Assembly (NCBI GenBank): GCA_945861245.1
Contig: CAMAUE010000051.1
Span: 1-33,423 of the forward strand
Origin: Singulisphaera sp. GP187
GTDB lineage: Bacteria; Planctomycetota; Planctomycetia; Gemmatales; Gemmataceae
DNA length: 33,423 nucleotides
Direction of reading: 5' to 3'
In this document: positions 16,406-23,704 of the stretch, in pieces
Layout of the letters: every line of letters begins with the position of its first letter
How positions within the stretch are numbered: position 1 is the stretch's first letter
Made by a program: the position numbers and the translations under genes
Notes under the pieces: model-generated
Database searches by the model: none
Seen by the model: only the letters and a program-made list of their open reading frames with translations
What the model was told of the DNA's origin: nothing

Positions 16406-16579
16406 TCAGCCGAGAACCTTGATGAGAAACCCGATGACCAGGCAGATGAGCAGGAATGCTCCTGCGGCGAGGTAGCCAAGCCCTTCGACCTTGAGGGCGA
16501 AGCCCGGATCGTCGCGGTAGATCTGCTTGGCCGCTTCATCCATCGGCCGCACGTAGTCGTTCTTGTTGTCGTCACTCAT
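16406..16579 (-). CDS. Small single-pass membrane protein, 57 residues
   Basis: A short frame reads MSDDNKNDYVRPMDEAAK, then a soluble segment, then one strongly hydrophobic helix (YLAAGAFLLICLVIGFLIKV, about residues 35-54) and ends at LG. GGAG lies 9 bp before the ATG. The acidic, polar N-terminus and C-terminal anchor resemble a tail-anchored or single-pass inner-membrane protein. It heads the minus-strand gene run toward the metallo-beta-lactamase and DnaE-like genes. A role as membrane anchor or sensor is only a guess. The opposite-frame alternative is arginine/serine-rich and non-coding in character. Confidence 0.7.
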   Translation of the reverse strand: MSDDNKNDYVRPMDEAAKQIYRDDPGFALKVEGLGYLAAGAFLLICLVIGFLIKVLG

Positions 16580-16620
16580 GGTCTGGTTCTCCGCTTGGAT
16601 CGTTCGTCGCCCTGATTACC

Positions 16621-16710
16621 CGGAGGAGCCGTTCCCCTCCGTTACAGGACGTATGCGGGCATTGTCGCAGAGGGGTCTGACAATAGTGGGTCGGTGTCAT
16701 CAGGATGACA
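16621..16710. promoter_or_regulatory. Cluster of inverted repeats upstream of the 57-residue gene
   Basis: Three dyads lie in 90 bases: CGGAGG/CCTCCG (16621-16641), ATTGTC/GACAAT (16661-16684) and the perfect TGTCATC-AG-GATGACA (16695-16710), which overlaps the stop codon of the deiminase gene. A GTGGGTC string sits between the last two. The block may combine the end of the JAMM-WYL-deiminase operon with the control region of the next gene run. Confidence 0.45.
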
Positions 16711-17551
16711 GTGAATGTCGAAAGCTTGCACTGATGCAATTGAGAACGCCGCCCTCCCGTGCCAGCTGCGTACAGTCGAGGGAAACCACGGGAACTTTGG
16801 GGATCAGGGCCTTGAGTCTACTCAACGCGATCTGATCTTGGTTGGTGCAAAAGGCGGGGACAATCACCACCCGTTCGGTGAAGAGGACGTTGGCATAGCA
16901 ACCAACAGCTGACGGGATGCCTCCCGTAGAACGTCGTTCGTGGAAATAGGGGATACGCTCAATCGCCAGCCCATGACTGTGAAGGACTTCGACCAGCCGA
17001 TTGCCGAACGCTGGATCAACGACGGCGTAGTCGTTCACAAGGACAGCATCTTCGTTGATGAACCGGACCATGGCGTCGGCATGACCAATGGGGTCGTATG
17101 GTTCCCTGGGGATGACAACGAGTTGCTCCACCTGCAAGACACGACGAAGCTCATCGCGGAGTTTGCCCCGATCCCTGTTCGGGTTCTCGCGATAGATCTT
17201 GTCGGTGAGGATGGCCTTGTTCCGCGAGGCCACCACGTTCCCGCCGTCGAGATTGATGTCACATTGCTGGCACTCGCCGATTTTATGGAACTGGCTAGCG
17301 ATTTCCCGGCCCGTGCGAAGTTCAGGATGCTCGTTGAGGTAATCAGGTTCGTAGCGGAACTGGACCATTCTCCCCGGCTCAATCTGGATCGGGCAATAAT
17401 CCTTGGCCCAGATGTCCCGGACATTTTCGAGTAGTTGGACTTCGACACCGTGGGAAGTCAGAACGGAATGGAGTTGAGTGAACAGATCGGGGTGACGGAC
17501 CTTGAGCATGTCGGCCAGGAAAACAACATTCACTTCCCAGTCGGCGATCAT
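16700..17551 (-). CDS. Pentein-fold deiminase, agmatine/peptidylarginine deiminase-like
   Basis: The 283-residue protein matches the PAD_porph/agmatine deiminase (guanidino-group-modifying) family, which hydrolyses guanidines to ureas with release of ammonia. The motif series is present: DIWAKDYCPI (D51), INLDGGNVV (D102), IGHADAMVRF (H157, D159) and EGGVLNCIS with nucleophile C272. It is shorter than typical agmatine deiminase (about 350) and has no signal peptide, unlike secreted bacterial peptidylarginine deiminases, so it acts in the cytoplasm. The ATG overlaps the stop of the WYL gene (ATGA), giving translational coupling. Polyamine metabolism genes are absent around it, so a role linked to the JAMM/WYL genes is inferred. 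The substrate could be a small guanidine or arginine side chains of a protein. Confidence 0.85.
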   Translation of the reverse strand: MIADWEVNVVFLADMLKVRHPDLFTQLHSVLTSHGVEVQLLENVRDIWAKDYCPIQIEPGRMVQFRYEPDYLNEHPELRTGREIASQFHKIGECQQCDINLDGGNVVASRNKAILTDKIYRENPNRDRGKLRDELRRVLQVEQLVVIPREPYDPIGHADAMVRFINEDAVLVNDYAVVDPAFGNRLVEVLHSHGLAIERIPYFHERRSTGGIPSAVGCYANVLFTERVVIVPAFCTNQDQIALSRLKALIPKVPVVSLDCTQLAREGGVLNCISASFRHSLSS

Positions 17552-18597
17552 GCTCGGTAAGCCTCAATGGATTGGTTCAGTTGATCGAGGATCATCTCAC
17601 GAAGTTCCGGCGGTTGGATCACTTTCGCCCGACTACCCCAGCCGAGAACCCAGCGAACAATCTCGTTCAAGCCATCGACCTTGAACGTTAGCGTGATGGA
17701 GCCGTCCTTGTTCTTGTGGACCTTTTGCGTGTGGTGCCAGATTGCTTCCACCGCCGTGGCGGCGGCTTCCCTGGTGAACATGATCTCCACGTCAAAGGAG
17801 CGGTCGCCACGATAGACGGCCCAGGCATTGCCGAAGTATCTCCTGAGGTCGAAGTCATTGGGAACCTCGGCGTTCGTGTCCAGCATCCGTAGCATCTTGA
17901 ACCGGGCCACGCGATAGGTTCGCGGAGCATCCTCGCCGACAGGGCGGGCGATCAAATACCAGGCAGACTTCACCAGGCAGAGCCGATAGGGATGCAGTTG
18001 AAGTTTGACTTCCTCCGCTTCGTGGGGACTGCGGTAGGTGCCGCTCACCAGTTTGCGTTTCACCAGTGTCCACTGGATGGTCCGGATGATGTCCCGATGT
18101 CGTGAGTGATCCGCTAACTTCAGATCAAGAACCGAGACCAACTCTTCTGCGTCTGCGAGAATCTTGGCCACGTCCTCTTTGGACACTGCCGCGAGCTTTC
18201 GGGTCACCGGCTTGGCTCCTGAGTTGATATCCAACCCCGGACCAGCGGTGATGGCTGCGGCCGTCCCCTGTCCCAGAGCCTCGTCCTCAGTGACGCTCAG
18301 CGATGGAAAGCGGAAGTCCTGCCTAACGCGATAGCAATGGTCGTCCTGGTCGAACAGCACGGGAATCCCCGCCAACTCCAGGACCTGCATATCCCGATAG
18401 ATGGTCCGCTCCGAACACTCCTGCTCGGCAGCTATGTCTCGGGCATTCCACCGGCCACGGGTCAGCAGGAGTTGCAACGTTCTCATCACCCTGGCAAGCC
18501 GATCCGCCTGACGAAGCCGACGATCTGCATCGGGTCGTGCGGACTTGGCCTCAGAGGGGAGAGGCTTGCCAGCTTGTTTCTTCTTCGCCGTCGTCAT
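17548..18597 (-). CDS. WYL-domain transcriptional regulator
   Basis: The 349-residue protein has an N-terminal winged HTH (RGRWNARDIAAEQECSERTIYRD, about 40-100), a central WYL domain with the hallmark SAWYLIARP near residue 215, and the C-terminal WCX-like extension (EIVRWVLGWGSRAKVIQPPELREMI). WYL proteins sense ligands, often nucleic acids or nucleotides, and control phage-defence loci (for example BrxR/CapW). The start at 18597 is chosen because its ATG overlaps the TGA of the JAMM gene. Its own stop overlaps the deiminase ATG, so the three genes form a translationally coupled operon, and the regulator probably controls it. Confidence 0.92.
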   Translation of the reverse strand: MTTAKKKQAGKPLPSEAKSARPDADRRLRQADRLARVMRTLQLLLTRGRWNARDIAAEQECSERTIYRDMQVLELAGIPVLFDQDDHCYRVRQDFRFPSLSVTEDEALGQGTAAAITAGPGLDINSGAKPVTRKLAAVSKEDVAKILADAEELVSVLDLKLADHSRHRDIIRTIQWTLVKRKLVSGTYRSPHEAEEVKLQLHPYRLCLVKSAWYLIARPVGEDAPRTYRVARFKMLRMLDTNAEVPNDFDLRRYFGNAWAVYRGDRSFDVEIMFTREAAATAVEAIWHHTQKVHKNKDGSITLTFKVDGLNEIVRWVLGWGSRAKVIQPPELREMILDQLNQSIEAYRA

Positions 18598-19220
18598 GGT
18601 CGGTCCACTCCGGGATTGCGAGAAATCACCCGAACCTTGATCTTCAAAACTTGCCGCAACATCGCCGGCCAGTTTTCCTGCCAATCCTTCAGTTTCTTCG
18701 GCCAATCCAGTCCCAGATTCGACAGGGCCAACTTGGCAAGAGGTTCATGCCAGTTGTGCGGGAACGTCTTCTCCAATCGGTGGACTTCCTTGAGCATGAT
18801 TGCATCGTTCCAGGCTCCGAACTTCCTCACGATCGGCAGCGTCGCCTTCGTCTTGTCCCAGACCCAGAGCCGGGTCGAACCGACCGTGATTGCTCGAAGG
18901 TAGCGAAAGTTCAAGAACTGAAAAACGTCACCCGCCGATGGAAGATCCGCCGTTGCGGAGCCCGTGGGGTGGCTGTGAAACGTGGATGCCTTTGACTGCG
19001 GCATCCTGGCACTGCTTGGATCACACTTGATGAAACGGATCCGGGTCTTCGTCAAGTAACCGCCGTACTCGAAATCACCAGCACAGGGCAGCAACCGATA
19101 AACTGCATCCTCGGCGAGCCCCGGCCTGATTCGGATTTCCTGCCAGGGGGCGTCGTTTTCGAGATAATCGCCGACTACCCCATTGAACGCGTAAAGCCGA
19201 TCATATGCCTCGGGGTCCAT
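18594..19220 (-). CDS. JAMM/MPN (JAB-type) metalloprotease-like protein
   Basis: The protein of 208 residues has the JAMM zinc signature: STFHSHPTGSATADLPSAGDVFQFL, i.e. HxHP followed by SxxD, and an upstream glutamate candidate in DFEYGGYL. The spacing between HxH and SxxD (ten residues) is slightly longer than in classical JAMM. These enzymes cleave isopeptide or peptide bonds next to ubiquitin-like proteins; bacterial relatives act in Ub-like conjugation and anti-phage systems (Bil, CBASS Cap3). No E1, E2 or ubiquitin-like protein was found in the window, so the substrate is unknown. The start is uncertain: MDPEAYDRL at 19220 begins the conserved-looking part, although the frame is open to GTG 19433, which would overlap the SANT gene. 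C-terminal residues 130-208 are basic and helical. Confidence 0.75.
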   Translation of the reverse strand: MDPEAYDRLYAFNGVVGDYLENDAPWQEIRIRPGLAEDAVYRLLPCAGDFEYGGYLTKTRIRFIKCDPSSARMPQSKASTFHSHPTGSATADLPSAGDVFQFLNFRYLRAITVGSTRLWVWDKTKATLPIVRKFGAWNDAIMLKEVHRLEKTFPHNWHEPLAKLALSNLGLDWPKKLKDWQENWPAMLRQVLKIKVRVISRNPGVDRP

Positions 19221-19348
19221 TGGGCATTTCGGCAAATGATCTGGTGCATGAGATATAGCCACAACAAAAACCTCCCGCCCCGACTTTATCGCAGGGAACA
19301 AGGGAGATTCTATCCATCGGCTTGGCAGCAGTGGGTCAGAGCGGAACG

Positions 19349-19561
19349 TCAGGACTCGGAAACTTTCTCGTGTTCTGGATGGGGACAAGCGTCGTGGTTG
19401 CCGTACTGACGCCGCTCGGTTCGCAAGCCACACCGTCGGGCAAAGCTGCTGACCGAATCCTCGGACCGGCTCAATTCCAGGGCAAGTTGAAAGGGGCCTT
19501 CATCGGGATAACGGTCCCGCAGCATCTGAATCTCCGGCCCGGTCCAGCGTCGTCGTCTCAT
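19349..19561 (-). CDS. SANT/Myb-like HTH small protein
   Basis: The 70-residue protein starts at ATG 19561 with GGAG about 9 bp upstream. Residues 2-45 (RRRRWTGPEIQMLRDRYP, then LALELSRSEDSVSSFARRCGLR) form a homeodomain-like three-helix unit with the conserved tryptophan and the pattern of GcrA/SANT-type HTH domains, followed by a polar, histidine-rich tail. It probably binds DNA. It lies upstream of the JAMM gene on the same strand, 128 bp away, with a GTGGGTC string between them. Confidence 0.7.
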   Translation of the reverse strand: MRRRRWTGPEIQMLRDRYPDEGPFQLALELSRSEDSVSSFARRCGLRTERRQYGNHDACPHPEHEKVSES

Positions 19562-19674
19562 GGGATGATCTCCGGAAGTGACATTCGTGTCGTCCTCCCT
19601 GGGGAACCGCAAGATAAATGTTCAGCCCGGAAAAATCACCTCGAACTCGCTCGAAAATCACCCTAGGAAAAACT

Positions 19675-19920
19675 TCATTCAGACTTCGCTCTCCCATTTT
19701 CAAATATCCAGGTGTGAGCCTGATCGATGACCTTCGCCAGGAGCAGCAGGTCGTCACGACCGAAGCTGTCGGTGCTTTTCCACTGCTCGCCGTCCTTGTA
19801 GATTCGGCTCACGGTGACGTTGAACCGGGTGCCGTTTTCGGTCTTGTTCTCCCAGATGGCGGCTTTGACGGAGCCGAGACGGACTTCATGGACGGGTTTT
19901 TGCTTGGTTTGCTGCGGCAT
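19675..19920 (-). CDS. Small conserved-type protein of unknown function, 81 residues
   Basis: GAGGAG lies about 6 bp before the ATG at 19920, which fixes the start at MPQQTKQKPVHEV. The sequence VRLGSVKAAIWEN, then TRFNVTVSRIYKDGEQWKST, then GRDDLLLLAKVIDQAHTWIF has the alternating pattern of a small beta-sheet followed by a helix. Proteins of this type (KDGEQWK ... DLLLLAKV) are common in many bacterial genomes but have no assigned function in my knowledge. It is the first gene on the minus strand of the island's right part. It has no membrane segment or signal peptide. Confidence 0.75.
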   Translation of the reverse strand: MPQQTKQKPVHEVRLGSVKAAIWENKTENGTRFNVTVSRIYKDGEQWKSTDSFGRDDLLLLAKVIDQAHTWIFENGRAKSE

Positions 19921-20092
19921 GAGGAGCTCCTCGGATAAATGATGTGGATTACATGAACACGCTGTCCTTGTTACCCGCGGAAGTCGCATGGCCTCGTTGA
20001 TGGACATCCGACATCTTGCGATTCAGCAATCCTCTCTTTCGTATGCGCCAACGCGATGAAGAACCGTCGATCAGAAGTGAGCGTCCGATGCT

Positions 20093-20115
20093 GCGTCGGT
20101 CGAGCGGACCGACGC
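20093..20115. repeat. Perfect 9-bp hairpin
   Basis: GCGTCGGTC and GACCGACGC flank a five-base loop GAGCG. There is no T-run on either side, so it is not a standard intrinsic terminator. It could be a protein-binding site, a recombination feature at the island end, or a chance palindrome. Confidence 0.55.
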
Positions 20116-20571
20116 GCGCTGGGACCGGTTCGGTTCGCGCCTGGGCCACGAAGGGTGTCTGCCATAATTCAGCCGTTGATCGGCTAGCGATTTTGCCTAC
20201 AGTACAGCGTTGCTTCAACTAGCCGTTGCACCTAGATGAAGCGGTTGGAGACGTGATGCAGGGGGCGTTGAGATTGCGTTGGAAGTCGTTGGTTGACCGC
20301 CAAATACGGCAAATCTACGTTGGCATTATGCCGCCCTCTTTTTGCCCTCCTGGATCGTTCCTTTGGACCGATCATAGCCGAACGGTTCCGACAAACGATA
20401 TTACTCGGCTCGACGGTCGAATCGGTAGGCTCGCAACCGGTTTGTCAATCGGTCGATGCTTCTCCGTTCCTAACTCGTGAACCACCAAAGCGACAAGCAT
20501 CGTATACATCGCTGGTGTCTCACCCATGGTTATTCCGAGCGCAACGATGCAGGCAGCCCTGTATAATGGAG

Positions 20572-20577
20572 TTTGGC
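20572..20577 (+). promoter_or_regulatory. TATAAT -10-like box upstream of kinase gene
   Basis: A perfect TATAAT lies 77 bp before the kinase ATG, in the correct orientation. No good -35 element is seen at 16-18 bp spacing, so the promoter assignment is weak. Confidence 0.3.
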
Positions 20578-20653
20578 ATCGTCACCGTCTCCGCCCGGAA
20601 GCACCCGGTCCGGCCCGCTCGCCTGTTTCGCATTGTCCACAGGATGGTGAGAC

Positions 20654-22156
20654 ATGAACCGCAAACTGCTCTTTCGATTTACCATTCCGTCGCTGATCGT
20701 CGGGGTGCTCTTTTTCACCGCGTGCCTTCTCAGTGTGCGGTACATCCATCGTTTGCACACGAGCCTTGAGGAGGTGCTCGATGATAGCGTTATCAGTTTG
20801 CAGGCGGCGCAGGAACTCGAAATTCGCGTGCGACAGTTGAGGTTCCATACTTTGCTTTATTTGCTCGATCCGAAGCCGGAGCGGCTGATCCCGATTGACG
20901 AAGATCAAGAGCGCTTTGAAGCAGCTCTCGAAATGGCTCGCAAAGCATCCAACACCGATGAAGAAACAACGCTCGTTCGGGACATAGATGATGCGTACAA
21001 GAAATACAAGGAAGACCAGGATCAACTCAGGGCCGACGCGCAAAGAAAGCCGATGACGGAGATCGCCAAGATTTCCGATTCACATCCGGTGCGATTAGTC
21101 GTCATTCCCTGCCAGGAACTGCTTCGATTTAACAAAGACAGAATGTCGCAAACCGCTGAAGAGAGCCATCGTCTCAGCCGCGAGGGCTACTTGGCGATGC
21201 TCATCCTGGGCATCGCCGGGCCGATCGGCGGATTGGCCATCGGCATTGGCGTCACGCGCGGCTTGCGGCAATCCATCTATCGGCTAAGCGTTCGCGTCCA
21301 GAATCTGGCCCAACATTTTGAGCGTGACGTTGGCTCGGTCAGCCTGGTTGCCGACGGCGACGTTGAAGCGATGGAAGATCAAATGAAGTTCATTGTTCAG
21401 AAGGTCGAACACGCGGCCAGGCAGTTGCAAGAACAGCAACGCGAATTGTTGCGAACCGAGCAGTTGGCGCAGGTCGGACAACTCGCCGCGGGACTTGCGC
21501 ACGAGGTTCGCAATCCGCTGACGGGGATCAAGCTACTCGTTGAGGCGGCGCTTCGGCCTCAATTACGGAGACCGCTGAACATCGAAGACACGGAGTTGAT
21601 CCTTCGCGAGGTAAAGCGGCTGGAACAAACGGTGCAGCGGTTCTTGAATTTTGCCCGTCTGCCAGCGCCGGAGACAGCACGATGCGATTTGCGGGATCTC
21701 GTTCATCAGGCATGGGAGGTGGTTCAGATTCGAGCCCGGCAGCAGCAGGTAGAACCGACGTTTCAGTTGCCTCCAGACCCCGTGACGGTAACTGTGGATG
21801 CCGGGCAATTTACGACCGTGCTGGTTAACCTGTTTCTCAATGCACTGGATGCAGTCGGATCGGCTGGGCGTTTGGAAGTCCATTTGACTCCTTCGGACCA
21901 AGGCACCATTCGGCTGCGCGTTTGCGATTCGGGGCCGGGCATCTCGACGGAGATTCAGGGACGACTCTTTCAGCCGTTCGCAAGCAACAAAGCGCACGGC
22001 ACTGGCTTGGGACTATTCATTTCAGGACGGATTCTTGAGGAACACGGCGGCGCGATCAGCGCAAGCAATCGGCCCGAAGGCGGCGCTTGTTTCACGATCA
22101 CATTGCCGGTCACAACGGAGGTTGTTAGCCGTGAAGAAAACGTTGCTGGTCATTGA
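20654..22156 (+). CDS. Membrane sensor histidine kinase (NtrB/AtoS/ZraS-like)
   Basis: The 500-residue protein has TM1 at about 9-29, a helical periplasmic sensor of about 145 residues rich in charged heptads (four-helix-bundle type), TM2 at about 179-200 and a HAMP-like linker. The HisKA box is AAGLAHEVRNPLTGIK with phospho-acceptor H283. The HATPase domain shows the N box (VNLFLNALDAVG), G1 (CDSGPGIS) and G2 (GTGLGLFIS). It senses an envelope signal and phosphorylates a response regulator. AGGA lies 9 bp before the ATG. Its 3' end overlaps the NtrC-type regulator gene by 26 bases, so the two form a two-component pair. The signal is unknown; metal or cell-envelope stress is plausible because the likely target is an efflux operon. 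Confidence 0.94.
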   Translation: MNRKLLFRFTIPSLIVGVLFFTACLLSVRYIHRLHTSLEEVLDDSVISLQAAQELEIRVRQLRFHTLLYLLDPKPERLIPIDEDQERFEAALEMARKASNTDEETTLVRDIDDAYKKYKEDQDQLRADAQRKPMTEIAKISDSHPVRLVVIPCQELLRFNKDRMSQTAEESHRLSREGYLAMLILGIAGPIGGLAIGIGVTRGLRQSIYRLSVRVQNLAQHFERDVGSVSLVADGDVEAMEDQMKFIVQKVEHAARQLQEQQRELLRTEQLAQVGQLAAGLAHEVRNPLTGIKLLVEAALRPQLRRPLNIEDTELILREVKRLEQTVQRFLNFARLPAPETARCDLRDLVHQAWEVVQIRARQQQVEPTFQLPPDPVTVTVDAGQFTTVLVNLFLNALDAVGSAGRLEVHLTPSDQGTIRLRVCDSGPGISTEIQGRLFQPFASNKAHGTGLGLFISGRILEEHGGAISASNRPEGGACFTITLPVTTEVVSREENVAGH

Positions 22157-23591
22157 TGACGAGGAAAGCGTCCGCTATTCCTTTCGCAGCATCTTCTCGC
22201 TCGAAGGCGTTGAAGTCGCTACGGCCGCGTCGGGCCAGGAGGGATTGGCTCTCGTCCGGGAAAAGGATCCCGACGTGATCGTTGTGGACCTTCAATTGCC
22301 GGACCGGTCAGGGCTAGATATTTTCGGAGAGATACACGGATTCGCGCCCAAGCGGCCCGTGATCTTCATCACGGCCCACGGGACCACGCAGACCGCCATC
22401 GAAGCGATGAAGCGAGGCGCATTTGACTATCTCATCAAGCCGCTGGATCTGGAACGCCTGACGCAAGTCATCGACCGCGCGTTTGAAGCAGCTCGTCTGA
22501 TGAAGGTGCCGGCCGTCCTGCCGACCGATGAAATCACTGATCAGATCGTTGGCCGAAGCGTTGTCATGCAAGAAATGTGCAAGACTATCGGACGTGTTGC
22601 CCCGCAGGCCGTCAATGTCCTGATTGTCGGGGAGAGCGGCACCGGAAAGGAACTTGTCGCACGGGCCTTGTATTCGCACAGCACGCGGGCGAACAAGCCG
22701 TTTCTCGCCGTCAACTGTGCGGCTATCCCAGAACAACTCCTGGAAAGCGAGCTTTTCGGACACGAGGCCGGCTCGTTCACGGGAGCCACCCGGCGGCGCA
22801 TCGGCAAGTTCGAGCAATGCGGGGAAGGCACGTTGTTCCTGGACGAAATCGGCGATATGCCCCCGTCGCTTCAAGCGAAGATCCTGCGCGTGGTTCAAGA
22901 ACAGAGCTTCGAGCGAGTCGGTGGAAACGAAACGATTCAGACGCACGTGCGTGTGCTTGCCGCCACGAATCAGGATTTGCCGAAACTGATCGTCGAGGGG
23001 CGATTTCGCAAAGACCTTTATTATCGACTGAACGCGATCACCATCCAGGTTCCGACGCTGCGGCAACGCCTGGAAGATGTCGCGGAGCTGGCCCACTACT
23101 TTCTATTTCGTTTCGACCGCGAACTGAAAATGGACATGCGCGGCATCGCACCGGAAGTTCTCGAAATCTTCCAGGCTTATCCGTGGCCTGGCAACGTTCG
23201 CGAACTCCAAGGGGCGGTCAAGCAAGCCATGCTGAATGCGTCCGGCCATCTGATTTTGCCCGAGTTCCTTCCTGAATCTTTGCGTACGCGTCCCATCCTG
23301 GCAGCCGTGCCGAGCGGCAACGACGTTCACGACCTCCCGAACATGATTGAAAAACTCCTTCCCAATTCCGATGGCCAATTACACGAAAAAGTAATCGCGG
23401 CTGTCGAGAGAATTCTCTTCATGCAGGTACTTCAGCACACCCACGGCAACCAAGGGAAAGCCTGCGAGTTGCTGGGGTTGAACCGATCGACTCTGCGGCA
23501 TCGTTTGCGAACGCTCGGCCTGGCAGTGGACAAAGTTCCCGTTTCGGCGCCGGCCAAGGACGCCGCGGCCAGCGACCGCACGAATGGTTAA
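22131..23591 (+). CDS. NtrC-family sigma-54 response regulator
   Basis: The start is GTG 22131 (GGAGG 10 bp upstream), inside the end of the kinase gene; frames further upstream are not family-like. The 486-residue protein has a receiver domain with D9-D10 and phospho-acceptor D53 (VVDLQLPDRSG), a central AAA+ sigma-54 activator domain with Walker A GESGTGKE and Walker B LFLDEIGD, and a Fis-type HTH at the end (GNQGKACELLGLNRSTLRHRL). The sigma-54 contact loop reads GSFTGA instead of the usual GAFTGA, a substitution seen in some functional members. It should activate sigma-54 promoters when phosphorylated; a dyad and a -24/-12 promoter lie just downstream. Confidence 0.95.
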   Translation: MKKTLLVIDDEESVRYSFRSIFSLEGVEVATAASGQEGLALVREKDPDVIVVDLQLPDRSGLDIFGEIHGFAPKRPVIFITAHGTTQTAIEAMKRGAFDYLIKPLDLERLTQVIDRAFEAARLMKVPAVLPTDEITDQIVGRSVVMQEMCKTIGRVAPQAVNVLIVGESGTGKELVARALYSHSTRANKPFLAVNCAAIPEQLLESELFGHEAGSFTGATRRRIGKFEQCGEGTLFLDEIGDMPPSLQAKILRVVQEQSFERVGGNETIQTHVRVLAATNQDLPKLIVEGRFRKDLYYRLNAITIQVPTLRQRLEDVAELAHYFLFRFDRELKMDMRGIAPEVLEIFQAYPWPGNVRELQGAVKQAMLNASGHLILPEFLPESLRTRPILAAVPSGNDVHDLPNMIEKLLPNSDGQLHEKVIAAVERILFMQVLQHTHGNQGKACELLGLNRSTLRHRLRTLGLAVDKVPVSAPAKDAAASDRTNG

Positions 23592-23615
23592 TTTTCCGCA
23601 ATCGTGGCGGAAAAT
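23591..23615. promoter_or_regulatory. Perfect 9-bp dyad, probable activator binding site (UAS)
   Basis: ATTTTCCGC and GCGGAAAAT flank a seven-base spacer, starting at the last base of the regulator gene. A further CCGCAAT half-like string follows at 23616. The position, about 110 bases upstream of a sigma-54 promoter, and the two-fold symmetry are as expected for an NtrC-type enhancer. An intrinsic terminator is less likely because no T-run follows. Confidence 0.65.
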
Positions 23616-23704
23616 CCGCAATTCGCAGATCCAGTTGTTTTCAGCACCTCTCGATTGATTGGCATAACCAACAGTCATTTCATCCTTTGCGCGATGGTCG
23701 TTAC

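Larger units (their letters stand above)
19921..20653. other. Long intergenic stretch, probable island boundary
   Basis: No gene is supported in these 733 bases; overlapping frames here lack ribosome sites and protein-like composition. The stretch holds a perfect hairpin at 20093-20115, a smaller inverted repeat AGCCG/CGGCT near 20170 and a TATAAT string at 20572. It separates minus-strand island genes from the plus-strand kinase operon, so the right end of the island may lie here, but no copy of the tRNA 3' end was seen. Confidence 0.45.

Noticed and set aside
20183..20200. Possible right attachment site resembling the sequence after tRNA-Leu (GCGATTTTGCCTACAGT versus GGCGATTTGCCTCAAGT at about 8386)
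   Set aside because: The match needs several mismatches and an insertion, and the tRNA 3' end itself is not duplicated, so it may be chance.
20226..20769. Overlapping frames in the 733-base gap before the kinase gene
   Set aside because: No ribosome sites, no recognisable motifs, and composition unlike the neighbouring proteins.
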